Made by a program: the position numbers and the translations under genes. The notes under the pieces are model-generated. The model made no database searches. It saw only the letters and a list, made by a program, of their open reading frames with translations, and was not told the origin of the DNA. From Hesseltinella vesiculosa (lineage: Eukaryota > Mucoromycota > Mucoromycetes > Mucorales > Cunninghamellaceae): a DNA stretch of 64,000 bases. The stretch is from contig MCGT01000007.1 of the NCBI GenBank assembly GCA_002104935.1, positions 806,001 to 870,000 of the forward strand, written 5' to 3'. Of the stretch, positions 23,173 through 34,559 are shown one piece after another; position 1 is the first letter of the stretch, and the number at the start of each line of letters is the position of its first letter.

Positions 23173-23308
23173 TAATAAACGAATAAAATGCATGTCATTT
23201 ATAAAGGGTGGGAAAGAAGGGCGGGAAAAAAAAGGAGTCTGTGGACAATGGGAAAAAAAAAAGGATGAGATGCCAGGTCTACAAAGGAAGATGAAAGGGA
23301 GGGGAATT

Positions 23309-26300
23309 TTAGGATTTTCTAGCAAAGTCAATCACACAAAGACCGTAGTGGATCTGTTCAGAGAGACGGCCGAATTCGTTTTCTTGCAATTTGAGGATAT
23401 CTTGGAGCTTTGTATGCAGAGGATTGTCATGATTGGCCACCATCAGATCACCATGGATGGCCAAGAAGGCATGGCACCACGCTTGGACCAATTCAAAGTT
23501 TTTTCGTGTCTGTAGCATGAACAGCAATGCTTCCAAAAACAAGTTGATGGTTGTCAACTCTGGATCGATCGTCAATGTGCGTAATTCCAAATCCAAATTG
23601 GCTGGGTGCAACGTCTTTGCATAATCAACAAATTCGGAAACTATGAAGAAGGAAAAAGGTTAGGGGCGTTCTTCGGCTTTGCTCTTTTTTTTTTTTTTTT
23701 TTGACTTGCAATCATGGCCATCATGACCAGTACGTAATAAGCGCGAGAACTCTGTCTCGGTCACCAGTTCGTTGAATTGCAATCGCTTGGAATGGTCGGC
23801 GTTAGCGGAAGTCACCTGACGCCCATCGTCTTGGGCAAAAGAGGGTTTGGCGCCAGCCACCGTGGGCAAAAAGAAGGGTGCTTGTTCAGGCGCTTTGGGC
23901 GCTTCCTTGGGCTTGTTGCGTTGCTGATGTAAATAAAAAAAAATAGGAGCGCCATTGTCAGATGATGTCACATAAAAAAACAAAAATCTAAAAGCTTACT
24001 TTGATGGTTTCCAGATGCAACAAGTTTTGCCATTTTGATCGAGGTTCCAAAGACAAGGTGATCATGTCTTTTGTCAGCTGGTCTTTTTCTGATTCGTTGT
24101 CAAACCCGTCCGAGGTGTCGGTATCACTTTCTTGCTCGTCTAGCAAACAAATAAAATGAGGTCATGCTTTCTTTGGTGTGCCTATTGACCATGTGTCGCC
24201 ATTGTTTTTTTTTTTTTTTGTGGGCTTACCATCGGATTGATCTGTTGCCAGGGAAGGCAGGGACAAGACTTGCGCCTCTTCATCCACAGAGATGCTATGT
24301 AAGGAAACATTGGCGAATTGACATCGGTTGGCCCAGAGGAAGATGCCGACATTGTCCACGTGAGCAGTAGCCAGGAATTCGCCCGAAGGAGCAAATGTCA
24401 AACTCGTCACCACGTTTTCCACCTTGAACATATCCACTAATGTCCCGGTTGGTAAATCCCACGTGCGGACCGTGGCATCCAACGACGACGTCACCAACCA
24501 GCGACCATCAGGGCTGAAGGTCTACAAGGAGGGGAAAAAAATAAAGGTTGGCTTTTTTCGCTTCTGTGCACGATTTTTTTTCTTTACCATGTCTGTGATA
24601 CGGTTGCGGTGGCCCCAGAATTCACGCACAATCTTGTAGGTTTCAACGTCGATGATGCGAATACCCAGATCATCACACACCACAGCCAGCAAGTCGTTGT
24701 CACGGAGGTATCGGATCATAACTACCGGCGCGTCCAGCGTGATGGTTTCGAGAAGTTGCGCCGTCTTGAAGTCCCAGATCTTGACGGTGCGATCCACAGA
24801 TGAACTGATCAAGTAACGCGTAATAGCATCCATGGCCAGACCAGTCACTGGTTTCTTATGTCCGTCAGCACCACCAAATGTACGTCGGAAGGCTCCCGAC
24901 TGCATGTTGAACACGTCGACCTGACCCGAGCTGTTGCCTAGCAAGCCAAAGTTACCGCAAGCACTGATCTCTGTGACCTATATCCGAGGCAAACAAACGT
25001 CAGAATGGCTTTGATCCTCTCGGGCACGCAGCCTTACCTTGACCGCCGTCTTGGATGTGCTGATAAACGTGTGTGAGCCAACAGCTTTGTTTTTGGTCGA
25101 CCAGGTGCGGCCGGCCACATCGTTCAAATGACTGGTTAAGATGTTGTCCCATTCCTTTTGCTTGGCCGTGCCTAAGAAGAATTAAGATAAACGTGAGCTG
25201 ACCAAAGAAAAAAAAAAAAGGAGGCATACAGCACGCAAAGTCGGTGATGACAGGTAGCTTGAGATCTTGGGTTTTGATGTTTCGCGACTTTGCTTTCTTT
25301 TCCAAATGGCCTTGGGAGAATTCGACGGATTGGTTGTCCTTGTGCACAGCAAAGAGGCGCAGGGATTGGTCGCGACCACTGCTCAAGATGACATGGCCTT
25401 CATCACCATAGTAACGGATCTTGGATGGAGGTGCGTAATGACCGGAGCGAGATTTCCAGATCTTGGGCACGGCATTTTCCTTTTCAAACATCCAGAGTTT
25501 GACAGCATTGTCGCTGGCGGCCGTCACCAGGATAGGTTGGTTGTGCAAGAAACAGAGGGACGACACCAGGCCATCGTGGGCTCCCTTCATGATATGCAGC
25601 AGGCGACGGTTCTCCAGGTCCCACAACGCGACATCCCCATGCATGTTGGCGGTGGCCATCACATGCTCCCCATCTACAGAAAATGATGGAAAAAAAAAAA
25701 GAGTAAGCATCGGCATTGGTCCCTTTTTTTGATCGTGTGCTTTACCGGTTCGGAAAGAGATGGCAGTGACTCGATCTTCTTGGTGAACACTGTCGATCTT
25801 TTCATCCATTTTGAGATTGTGCAGGATGACCGAGCCATCCAACAGGCCAATGGCAACGACGTCAATGACCGGCGACTGGACAAGGCAAGACACAGCCGCA
25901 CCCAAAGCCTTGTACTGGTAAATCAACTTGTTGTTTCGGATATTCCACAGCTGCAGGACGCCTTGGGTGCTGGCAATCAGGAGCTTGTTCAGATAAGTGC
26001 TGGGATGGATCATGGTGGTGGCAGTGAACTGATCACCAAACTCGATTTCCAGATACAGCTCGTTCTTGGTTGTGTCCCACACGCGAAGCACATTGTCATC
26101 GCACAAGGCCGTCACCAAATGACCCATCACAATCAATTGGGTGATCACAAATTCGCTTGCGCCTTGCAAACGTTGCACCTAGTCGTTTTGAAAAAAAAAA
26201 AAAAGCAAATGACAATGAGCTTCCAATTACAGAAGAACAACTCCTCTTCGCTCATGATCTCTGTTACCTCATGACCACGTTTGAATGCTGTAACGGTGTT

Positions 26301-26651
26301 GCCTGTCGCAATGTAGGTCAAGCCGCCGGCACTGGTCATGGCTGAGATGGCTTGATCGGTGGTGGGACCAACAAAGAGCAAGTGCATCTTGGACAGCTAG
26401 AGAAGAAAAGAAGGCCATGTCAGCTGATCCCTTTGTGCTAATCTGCCATGCTAGATTATAGGCTTTACATTGTAGGTTTGAAAGTTGTGACCAACGCTGG
26501 TGGTTAAAAAGTATTCTTGACCACGAGATTCGACGACAAAGGGGGTGTCGTTTGTGATGTAGCCTAGTGCTCGGAAAGGCTGGAAGATCCGAGATCGGTT
26601 GGATCGTGTGGATTGCTTGTCGATTCTGCGTTTCTTTCCTTCAGAGACCAT
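23309..26651 (-). CDS. UTP21: U3 snoRNP WD40 protein UTP21 (WDR36)
   Basis: Part of the UTP-B module of the small-subunit processome, acting in 18S rRNA maturation in the nucleolus. Ten exons: 26469..26651, 26268..26396, 25746..26178, 25230..25673, 25038..25171, 24588..24977, 24230..24521, 24000..24139, 23710..23923 and 23309..23640, giving 896 aa in frame. The N-terminus has IFQPFRALGYITND, diagnostic for the family. Tandem WD40 repeats follow with VRVWD, VALWD, VKLWM and VKIWD type endings. An acidic linker and the Utp21 C-terminal domain (FLEALLFMLQTRKNFELVQAW) close the protein. The ninth intron appears to use a GC donor. A second ATG 15 nt upstream of the chosen start has weaker context. 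Confidence 0.92.
23641..23709 (-). other. GC-AG intron in UTP21
   Basis: The last intron starts GCAAGT (minus strand, 23709 downward) after CATGATT and ends CATAG. Only this GC donor gives the phase needed to join to SEFVDYAKTL in the final exon; the nearby GTCAAA alternative leaves the wrong phase. Confidence 0.65.
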
Positions 26652-27898
26652 GGTCGATTGCACCATTACAGCAGAGATCAGTAAAAAAGAATGGAAAGCA
26701 AGTTTTTTTTTTTTTTTTGTCCACAGCAGCCACCTTTCCTTTCCCCGCTGCCCAAAAAAAAAAATCGTTGACCTTCCGCCGCTGGACAAATCAATGTTTC
26801 CTCGGCCAAGAACAAGGTGGAAAATGTCGGAATTACAAAACCCGGTAACAACGGCTTCTGATTGGCCTCCTTTGTTACCAAAAAAAAACGAACGGCTGGC
26901 ATCTCCTGCTTGCACGCAGTGACAAAAGAAACGAGGACCTTCAGAGAATTCACAGGCACAAACGCAACACATGGCATGAAATTGCCCATTTTCTTGTGTT
27001 TGGATGCCATAGCTAAGTCACCCTCTCCTTGATGCAAAAAAAGGAGGGAAGCTTTTCGCATTATGAATACAACGGATCACACGCAGCTGACAGGCATTTC
27101 GTTGAGCTGTGAAAAATATTTTTTAGCGGTTAATCCAAGCGAACGAACTGCTAAATCGGTTCAAGTACACGAGAAAGCAAAATCAAGTACGTACAAAATC
27201 GAGTGCATGTTTACCAGCCTTCTTGCTACTGCTTCTGGTAACCAGACCTTTTTGATCAGATGGCCTGGGGCTCCCCCTGGGGAAAACGGCGATTTTTATT
27301 TCTTTTAGCTGGGGAATCAAAAGCGCCAGAACGAAGCATAGCATACCAGAACAAATGGCGAGAAATGACTCTTGGTTACCGGAAGGAGCAGCAAGAAGGC
27401 TGGCAAAACATACACTAATCTTGCACGTCCTTGATTTTTGCTTCCTCGCGCACTGGAAAACGAGCGCGCAGGTAATATTATCAGACGTTGCACATAGAAA
27501 TAGATGACGAAGAAACCCGTGATTAAAATGACAGGCTAGAGTTTGAAGGGTTGGGCGCAAAACAACCAAAGCCCACTTTTTTGAAAGCTTGACAGACCAG
27601 CGACAAAAAGCAAGAGCCAATTGGCCAGGAGGATTGTTTCTTCCACTTCAGAAACTGACCGGTGTGCTTCACCAGCAAGATTAGAGTTTTTCCGAGGCAG
27701 ACCAAGGCAGGAATGAAACCAGGCGGGTGCACATGACCAGCGAGATGACATCAAGAGGAGGTCAGGTGACCACCCTTTTTATTTATTTTTTTTAACAAAT
27801 CTATGAACACGGGAATAGGGAAAATCTACAGGCGAAATGACAAGAAGATGAACAAGGAAGAAGGGAGAGTTGATCAGAGGGGGCAAGCGAGGGAATGA
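26652..27898. other. 1.25-kb spacer between UTP21 and PEX22-like genes
   Basis: No convincing gene is seen here. The short frames present lack splice logic or recognisable products. It contains homopolymer tracts near 26700, an imperfect inverted repeat (27165-27450, separate entry), the upstream region of UTP21 and the 3' flank of the PEX22-like gene. Confidence 0.5.
27165..27450. repeat. Imperfect inverted repeat, possible miniature element
   Basis: The arm at about 27165-27250 is complementary, with mismatches, to about 27365-27450. For example CCAGCCTTCTTGCT pairs with AGCAAGAAGGCTGG, and GCAAAATCAAG-type sequence pairs with CTTGATTTTTGC further out. The arms enclose about 115 nt and no coding capacity is evident. 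It could be a foldback or miniature transposable element remnant. Confidence 0.5.
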
Positions 27899-28856
27899 CT
27901 AATCCATGGCAGGGAAGCCGGCATCACGAGCAAGGGTGGTATCTAAAAAGGCATCGGTCAATTCAACATTGGAGGCGAGGATGTCTTGGTCTTGGGGCTG
28001 GACGTTGGTCTTGTTGAAGGAAGTGCGGCGGCGGCGGGTGATGATCCAGACGAGCTTGTCGACAGAGGTGCGGAGAGAGCGGACCAGGCATTCTCCATCG
28101 TCCAGCTCCCATCCGCCTTCCACATGGACAGACGGGGCCAGACGCCGGACCAGGTTTAATTTACTGGCTTCGTCGGAGCAGTAATGAATTTGAGACGAGG
28201 GGTCGACGAGTCGGCGGACGGTGGGGGCCAATAGGCGGTTGATTTGATCACGTTCTTCATCCGTGTTGGTTTGAATCAAGAGGTGGACGTTGTATTGCTG
28301 ACAGAGCTGAGTCAGCAAGGCAATGGCATTTTCGTGAAAGGCATGATTGGGTGAATCAATGTCTTGCGATGGGTTCCAAAGAATGGTCTGGGCATAAAAA
28401 AAATAAGTGAGTTTGGAGGGTTTCTAAAGGCAGGCCCCTTGGTTTTTTTGCCAGAAGGGGTTCCTTACATTTTTGATAGAGACAGTCAGCTTCTTTTTCT
28501 TTTGAAGGACAAGGTTGCCTAGGAATCTGGTTCGCCAAGGCGTCGACGGTGGTGACCTTTCATAGGTAGGTGAAAACTAAGCCGGGAAAAAGAACTGAGG
28601 ATCCGACGAGCTGGTTTCAAAAGAAAAGCTTGTCTCTTACCTTGCCACTTTGAAGGTCACGGAGGCTGCTGGAGGATCGTTTTAGTCGTTTGTCTTGTGG
28701 AATGATGGTGGGCTTAAAGAGAAAAGGGCGACAGGCAATCACGAGCTGGACAAGTGCAAAGGCAAAGGAGGAAAGTCCGATGAGGCGTAAGATCCAGCGT
28801 GGTAGGCGGCTGAACATAGATGGTATGGAGGATGAAGAAATAAGAGAGGTTGCCAT
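27899..28856 (-). CDS. Peroxisomal membrane protein PEX22-like (270 aa)
   Basis: Pex22 anchors the ubiquitin-conjugating enzyme Pex4 at the peroxisome for recycling of the Pex5 import receptor. Three exons: 28641..28856, 28469..28576 and 27899..28387, all phase 0. The N-terminus carries one membrane segment (LRLIGLSSFAFALVQLVIAC, residues about 22-41). The cytosolic part begins with KKKKLTVSIKNTILWNPS, and HYCSDEASKLNLVRRLAPS follows further on. Both match the Rossmann-like Pex4-binding domain in order and spacing. A Ser-rich linker joins membrane and globular parts. The family is divergent, so the call rests on motif order, topology and length. The choice of second acceptor was decided by phase. 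Confidence 0.7.
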
Positions 28857-29057
28857 GATTTTATTTTTGAAAAAAAAAAAAAAATGCGGGGTATTAGTAA
28901 AAAAAACAAAACTGAAAGAGAGAAAAAAGAAGAATGATGAAATAGGGATTTTTTTTTTTTTTTGGATTTTTTTCTTTTTTAGGTGTCCGCATTGACATGT
29001 GAAAGAAAAATAAAGAAAAAATTCTCCTGATTGAGTGACGTGTAAAAACACTGGGTG

Positions 29058-29468
29058 TCATACGGTAGACGACGAAGGGGTGGGAGACGAAGGAATCATA
29101 GAAGCATGTCGAATAGCCTCTTTCAATTCTGGGTCCATGAAGGAGGAAGAGGAGCGATGGATAGCAGGCAGGTTGAAGGATCTACGAATCAGGTCCGAGA
29201 TACCTGTTGGAGTCGTAGGCGAAGTGACCAAGGTGGAAGTGCGATGTAATTGGTGTAACACTTTCTTCTTCTTCTTCTTTTCTCTTCTTATGTGTGTTGT
29301 TAGGATGCCTGCAATCATTAATAAAATCACGGTCAAGACACATAGTACAATGCCTACTATCTTTTTTTTTCCCGAGACCGAAAAAAAGTGAGAAACGTCA
29401 GCGCCACATTCATTTTAAACTCTTTTTTTTTTTTTTTTTTTTACCATGCTCCATGGCAACGGTCGCAT
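29058..29468 (-). CDS. Small single-pass membrane protein (108 aa)
   Basis: Two exons: 29445..29468 (24 nt, MRPLPWSM) and 29058..29360, joined in phase 0 by an intron containing an 18-nt poly-T tract. The product has one strong hydrophobic helix (IVGIVLCVLTVILLMIAGIL, about residues 9-28). A stop-transfer run of lysines follows (EKKKKKK), then a Ser/Thr/Pro-rich cytosolic tail of 70 residues. I do not recognise it. It lies upstream of, and on the same strand as, the PEX22-like gene, 200 nt from its start. The tiny first exon is inferred from splice signals and phase, not observed directly. Confidence 0.5.
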
Positions 29469-30184
29469 GGAGACAGTGTCATGCACTTTCTGATTGGTCG
29501 AAAACAGACAATGGAAAAAAAGGGAAAAAAAAAGAAGGAGGAAAAGAAGTGGGTGCGTATTTATTTATGCTTCAGGAAAAACAAAAAAAAGAAGACCGAA
29601 AAGTTTTGACCTCGGAGGTTTATTTAATTGCTTTTATGACAATGCAGAGGACGGTGCTGATACGTAGTCCAGCTTAATCTGCATAAAAGGGGGGGGGCAC
29701 CAAAGGAACGAACCGTCATCGTTTGCCCAACAATCAAGATAAAAAGAGTGAGCGCGATTTTTTTTTATGCTCGACTGACCGCTTTAAAACATACCTGGAG
29801 AGCTTTCTTAGCTCGAAAGCTACCAAGGGGCCGGGTATCAATGGAGGTTTTGTGTGTAGAAGGAGCGTGACGTGCGGATCATCCTCGATAAAAAAAAAAA
29901 ACAAAAAACCGAGAAAACAGCACGTTTTCCCTCCCAAAGTGTGGGCAAAAACCCGCCCTGGCTGAGTTTCATTGTCGGCTAAAAAAAGAAGTGAAAAAAA
30001 GGCTAGCGTCTTTTTAGCGGGGTCATGTTTTTTTTTTCGCTTGCTGTTCTTCTTGAGCTAATATTCTTCACCTTCTCATTATTCTGTACATTCCATTCAT
30101 ATAATATCATACGAGCTACTGGTTTAGCTCTTCTTTTTCTCTTTTCTTTTCCATTTGTATTTAATATCACACTTCCATTCCTTT
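29469..30184. promoter_or_regulatory. Divergent promoter region upstream of the aspartic protease array
   Basis: This 716-nt stretch has no supported gene; one 80-codon frame at 29723 looks like chance. It holds poly-A and poly-G tracts (GGGGGGG near 29690) and A/T-rich sequence with TATAATATC near 30100, about 85 nt before the protease start, a possible TATA-like element. Confidence 0.35.
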
Positions 30185-31742
30185 ATGTACTTTTCCTCCT
30201 GTCTTGTCCTGCTCGGCTTGGTCTCTTCAGGGGTCACTGCTGCCTCCACCCTTCGTGTGCCTCTCCACAGTCAACATCAACGCTCCCAATTCAACAAACG
30301 TGAATCCATCTACAATGCCAACGGCCGCGAGTATATGATTGAAATCAGTGTTGGCACCCCCGGTCAATCATTCAACTTGACAATGGACACTGGCAGGTAA
30401 TTCACTCTCTTCTCTTCCTCCTTTTCCTGTCTTTTTTTTTCTTGCATTGCATTGTAACACAAGCTTATTTACTTCAAATTTATACATTCTAGCTCTGAAT
30501 TGTGGATCCCTTCCACCAGCTGCCCAGCTTCCGTCTGTCCTTACAGCCGCTTCAACCAAGCCTCCTCCTCTTCCTTCAAACCCTCCAGCATACCTTTTTC
30601 CATCCAGTATGGCCAAGGCAGTGCCATGGGCGTCTATGGGTATGACACTGTCACTATTGGACAACAGGCCGTCAATCAGCAAATGATCGGTTTGGCCAAT
30701 AACACCAAAGACATCCTCGGTCAGGTCACCAACGGCGAGCAGTCCAACGGCATTTTTGGCCTCGGCTTCCCTGGCCTGAATGAAGTGCGTGGCGTCAAGA
30801 ACGACTTGCCTTTTGTCTACAACCTTGTCCAGCAAAAGATCATCTCGGAGCCCGTCTTTTCCATCTTCCTCAACAGCATCTACGCTAACGGACCCTCGGG
30901 TGAAATCTTATTTGGTGGTAAGACTTCCAAACCACCACGAAATGAAAAGTGGCTTAAACGACTTTTTACCTCCCTCGTTCACAGGCATTGATAACACAAA
31001 ATTCAACGGTGCATTGCAGTACGTGCCTGTGGTCAATTACAAGGTGTCGAATATGATCACACCCAATTTAGGCTCGGGCTCCAAGAGCAGCTCGGGCTCG
31101 ACCTATTTGTACTGGACGGTAGCCGGCCAAGCCGTGACCTCGTCCACCGGCTTCAACATCTCCTTCCCTCAAATGCAACCCTTTGTCCTCGACACTGGCA
31201 CCACCCTGACCTACATGCCAGCCCAGATCGTCAAGGGATTGGTGGCCAAGTTGCCTGGCAACATCACCTACGACGCCTTCAACATGTTGTACAACATCGA
31301 CTGTGCCTCCAGCAACGACAAGAAAACCACCGTCAACTTCCAAATCTCAACCTCCACCAGCGCCACTGTCCCGACCCCTGTCACCATTGCCGTGCCTTTG
31401 TCGGAAATGGTTATGCCTTTGGACTCGAATAGCGTGTCCACTGCGACCCAGTGCATGCTTGCCATTGCTCCCATGATGGCCACCTCGACCTCGTCTCCTA
31501 CTTGGATTTTGGGGGAGTCCACGTTGCGATCGATCTATCAAGTGTATGATGTTCAAAACAACCGCGTGGGTCTGGCACCTGCCTCGGCCAATGGCAATGG
31601 CACGGTGGCTAGCAACAGTTCGTCGTCTTCAGGGGCTTCGCCTGGCCAGGCTGGGACCCAAGTTCATTCTGGCGCTTCCTCGGTGAATTTCCTCGTGAAC
31701 CCCTGCTGGCTTGTCATCCTAGGCTTAGTCTTTTACCTTTGA
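30185..31742 (+). CDS. Pepsin-type aspartic protease 1, secreted, probably GPI-anchored (464 aa)
   Basis: Exons 30185..30396, 30493..30917 and 30985..31742. The N-terminal signal peptide is MYFSSCLVLLGLVSSGVTAA. A short propeptide ends near KRES, then the A1 peptidase fold follows. The two catalytic motifs are TMDTGSSELW (its DTG split by intron 1) and FVLDTGTTLTYMP. ILGESTLRSIYQVYD is the typical flap/hydrophobic region near the C-terminus. The last 60 residues are Ser/Gly-rich and end in a hydrophobic segment (VILGLVFYL), consistent with a GPI signal as in yapsins. The intron positions are shared with the next two genes, marking a tandem duplication. Confidence 0.88.
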
Positions 31743-32228
31743 ACAGTCTCTTATCAATCGATAAATCCTTTTTAATCGAGTGGGGACATGGAAAGAAAAG
31801 AAGCGAGCCAATGTGTGATGAGAAAACAGTGCATGAAAACAAGGGAGGGTAGCAACCACAGACATGCATTTTTGTCTGTCGTTTTCATGTTTTAGCGCCA
31901 TTGAGTTCAAGATTGACACCCATCTTCATTTTTCCTGCTTTTTGGGGGGTTTTGGGTTATCTCAATAAACGGCTGATCAAGGTTTTTGACACAGGGATCC
32001 ACTCGGCATTCGCTGAGTTTCTCACCCCTTTTTTTCCTGTTTCTTCATCCGCCTGAACACGATGAAGAAATTGAACCCGTTGCTATTTGTTTACTATTAT
32101 TTGTTTACCCACATTTTTCTTATATATTCTGTACAATTTTTGTTTGTTTGTTTGTTTCTATCTTTTTTTTCTTTTTCTTTTTTTTTTTTTTTTTCACCTT
32201 TGTTTGTAAAGCGGTGTGACCCAGAAAC
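31743..32228. promoter_or_regulatory. Intergenic region between proteases 1 and 2
   Basis: This 486-nt spacer holds the 3' flank of protease 1 and the promoter of protease 2. TTATATATTC at about 32118, roughly 105 nt before the next ATG, is a plausible TATA box. A C/T-rich tract with long T runs follows directly before the start. Confidence 0.4.
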
Positions 32229-34113
32229 ATGGTACAACTTTCCTTGACATTGGCCAGTGCACTTGTAGCCGCCACGTTGGTGACAGCCAATGACGATGGA
32301 CTTCTTCGCCTTCCTCTCTCTCGCAAACCTCAATCCCACGACATCCTAACCGCTGCAAGAATTCGTCAACACCAATACCGCCATCAAAAGCGACAGACCT
32401 ATGGCGGCGCCTCCTTCAACGCTCCTCTTTACAATGATCAAGGGTCTCAGTATCTCATCAACGTCGGCATCGGCACACCTCCTCAAAACTTCAGCGTCAC
32501 CTTGGACACTGGCAGGTAAAAATCTCTTTTTTTTTTTTAATTGAACCGTGGCTCACTTTCTCTTTTTTTTTATCTAGTGCTGATTTATGGGTCCCATCCA
32601 GCACATGTGATCAAAAGTCGTGTCCTTTCGGTGGCTTTGACACTATGCGATCTTCCACCTTCCAAGACATGAACGAGCCCTTCTCGATTCAATATGGCAT
32701 TGGGAACGTCAATGGGTCCTATGTGCAAGACACCGTCGATGTGGCAGGAGCAACCGTCCGCAACCAGCAATTTGGTTTGGCCACCTACACCAAAGACATT
32801 CTGCTGCCTCCCCAGCCTGGCACAGGCTCCAACGGCAATCAAGTCGTGGCCAATGGTATCCTCGGTCTTGGTTATCCCCAATTGACAGCCGCCACCAGCC
32901 AAAACAAACCTGCCTACACGCCATTTGTCTTCAACCTCGTTCATCAAGGTATCATCCGCAACCCTGTCTTTTCCATTTTCCTCAACTCGGTCGATCAACA
33001 AGGCTGGGCGGGTGAAATCATCTTTGGCGGTAAGTCAAAAGAGAAAAATTCCCTTGCTGATCTGACATTCCCTTCCGGCCTTTTTTTTTTTTTTTCCTAG
33101 GTGTGGATTCGACAAAGTATGAAGGTGAATTGACGTACTTGCCTGTGGCCCAGATCCAAGGCAAGAGCTCGGGCGGCGATGGTTACAAGAAGAAGAAGAA
33201 GCAAAAGCAAGCCAACGCTCCCTTTGCTGACGACGTGCCGTTGTTGGCTGACGACGATGTCCGACGCCATATCCTGGACGATCTCCACATCAATCGCTTG
33301 CAATCCAGCACTCCCGACTACAGCGGCTACTACTATTGGATGGTATATGGTCAGGGCCTGGGCGTCCAAGGTGGCATCAAAAACCCTCAGTTCCGTCTGC
33401 GCCGCACCGGCGCTTTCATCTTGGACACCGGCACCACCCTCACCTATTTGCCCAACGAAGTGGCCATCTCCATTGCCTCGGCCTTGGCCGGCCCCGATGG
33501 CTTCCAACTCGACCGCCAGTCTGGCCTGCTCGTCGTCGACTGCCAAACGGCCCAATCCCAAGCGACGGTGTCACTGCGCATGTCCACCAGCCCCGACCTC
33601 AACTCGCCTCCCGTGCTGTTCTCTGTGCCGGCATCGCAGCTTGTCATCCCTCTGGATGCCGACTCTGCCTCAGCCGCCAAGACTTGCTTGTTCGGGATCG
33701 CGCCTGTCGGAGGCTCTGGCGGTCTGGCCCCCAACATGTTCCTGATCGGTGACTCCATGCTCCGAGGCGCTTATATGGTCTTTGATATGGGCCAGAACCG
33801 CGTGGGTATTGCTCCTGCCACCGGCATGGGTAGCACTGTCACAACCAATGGCACCACCACCTCGCCCTCGCCCTCTACTGGTGGTGGCAACGGCAACGGC
33901 AACGGCAATGGTAATGGCGGTGGTTACGGTGGAGACCCCAATGGCGGCAATGGCAATGGCAACGGTGGTGGCGGCTATGATGGTGGTAATGGTGGCAACC
34001 CTATGCCTTCTCAATACAGCCGATTCTCCTCTGGTGCCCCAGCTTGGACCCATGACAGCTTCATGACTTTGGCGGCCACTGCTTTGCTCGGTACCTTGCC
34101 CCAATTCCTGTAG
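32229..34113 (+). CDS. Pepsin-type aspartic protease 2, yapsin-like with basic insert (583 aa)
   Basis: Exons 32229..32515, 32578..33029 and 33101..34113. The signal peptide is MVQLSLTLASALVAATLVTA, and the propeptide ends near HQKRQ. The catalytic motifs are TLDTGSADLWVPS and FILDTGTTLTYLP. Compared with proteases 1 and 3, an insert of about 50 residues after the first domain contains KKKKKQKQ then an acidic patch (LLADDDVRR). Yapsins carry a comparable cleavable loop between their two halves. The C-terminus has a Gly/Asn-rich low-complexity run (GNGNGNGNGGG), then a weakly hydrophobic end that could take a GPI anchor. An AATAAA lies at 34192. Confidence 0.87.
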
Positions 34114-34559
34114 ACATCCATCATTTGCATCACCTTCCCTTCCCCCTCCTTTCATCTCATGTTATTCTTTCTCATAGCTGTAAATTAATTGAATAAAAAG
34201 AACGTTGGCGTTTAAAAAAAAACCAAACCCCGGGTTTCAGAGGACGGAGTCGTGTTTTGCCATCGGTCAGTCACCATGCATGGGCAAATGAAAAAGAAAA
34301 AAATAAACCAAGATGAGAAGCAGTGAGAACAAGCTGCTCTGATAAGAAAATCAAAGTGTGTGTATCTAATGGGCCTGCTGGTAGCACGCAAGTGATGGTT
34401 TTATGGCTAGCCTCCCATGTCATTCTTCGTCTTTCTTCGAATATGCCATGGCCCCCCATGCACTAAATCCTGTTTTCTGCAAGAGGCATTTCTCTTTTCT
34501 CTTTTTTTTTTTTTTTCTTGTCTCCATTTTGCACTATTTCAAAACAATCAACAAAAAGA
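34114..34559. promoter_or_regulatory. Intergenic region between proteases 2 and 3
   Basis: This 446-nt spacer has the poly(A) signal of protease 2 (AATAAA at 34192) and a C/T-rich tract with a T run (34504-34515) just upstream of protease 3. No additional gene was seen. Confidence 0.4.

Noticed and set aside
27183..27620. 145-codon minus frame in the UTP21/PEX22 spacer
   Set aside because: It overlaps the imperfect inverted repeat and has no recognisable protein features.
29723..29965. Short plus frame upstream of the protease array
   Set aside because: It contains poly-A-coded Lys runs and lacks conserved-looking sequence; likely promoter DNA.
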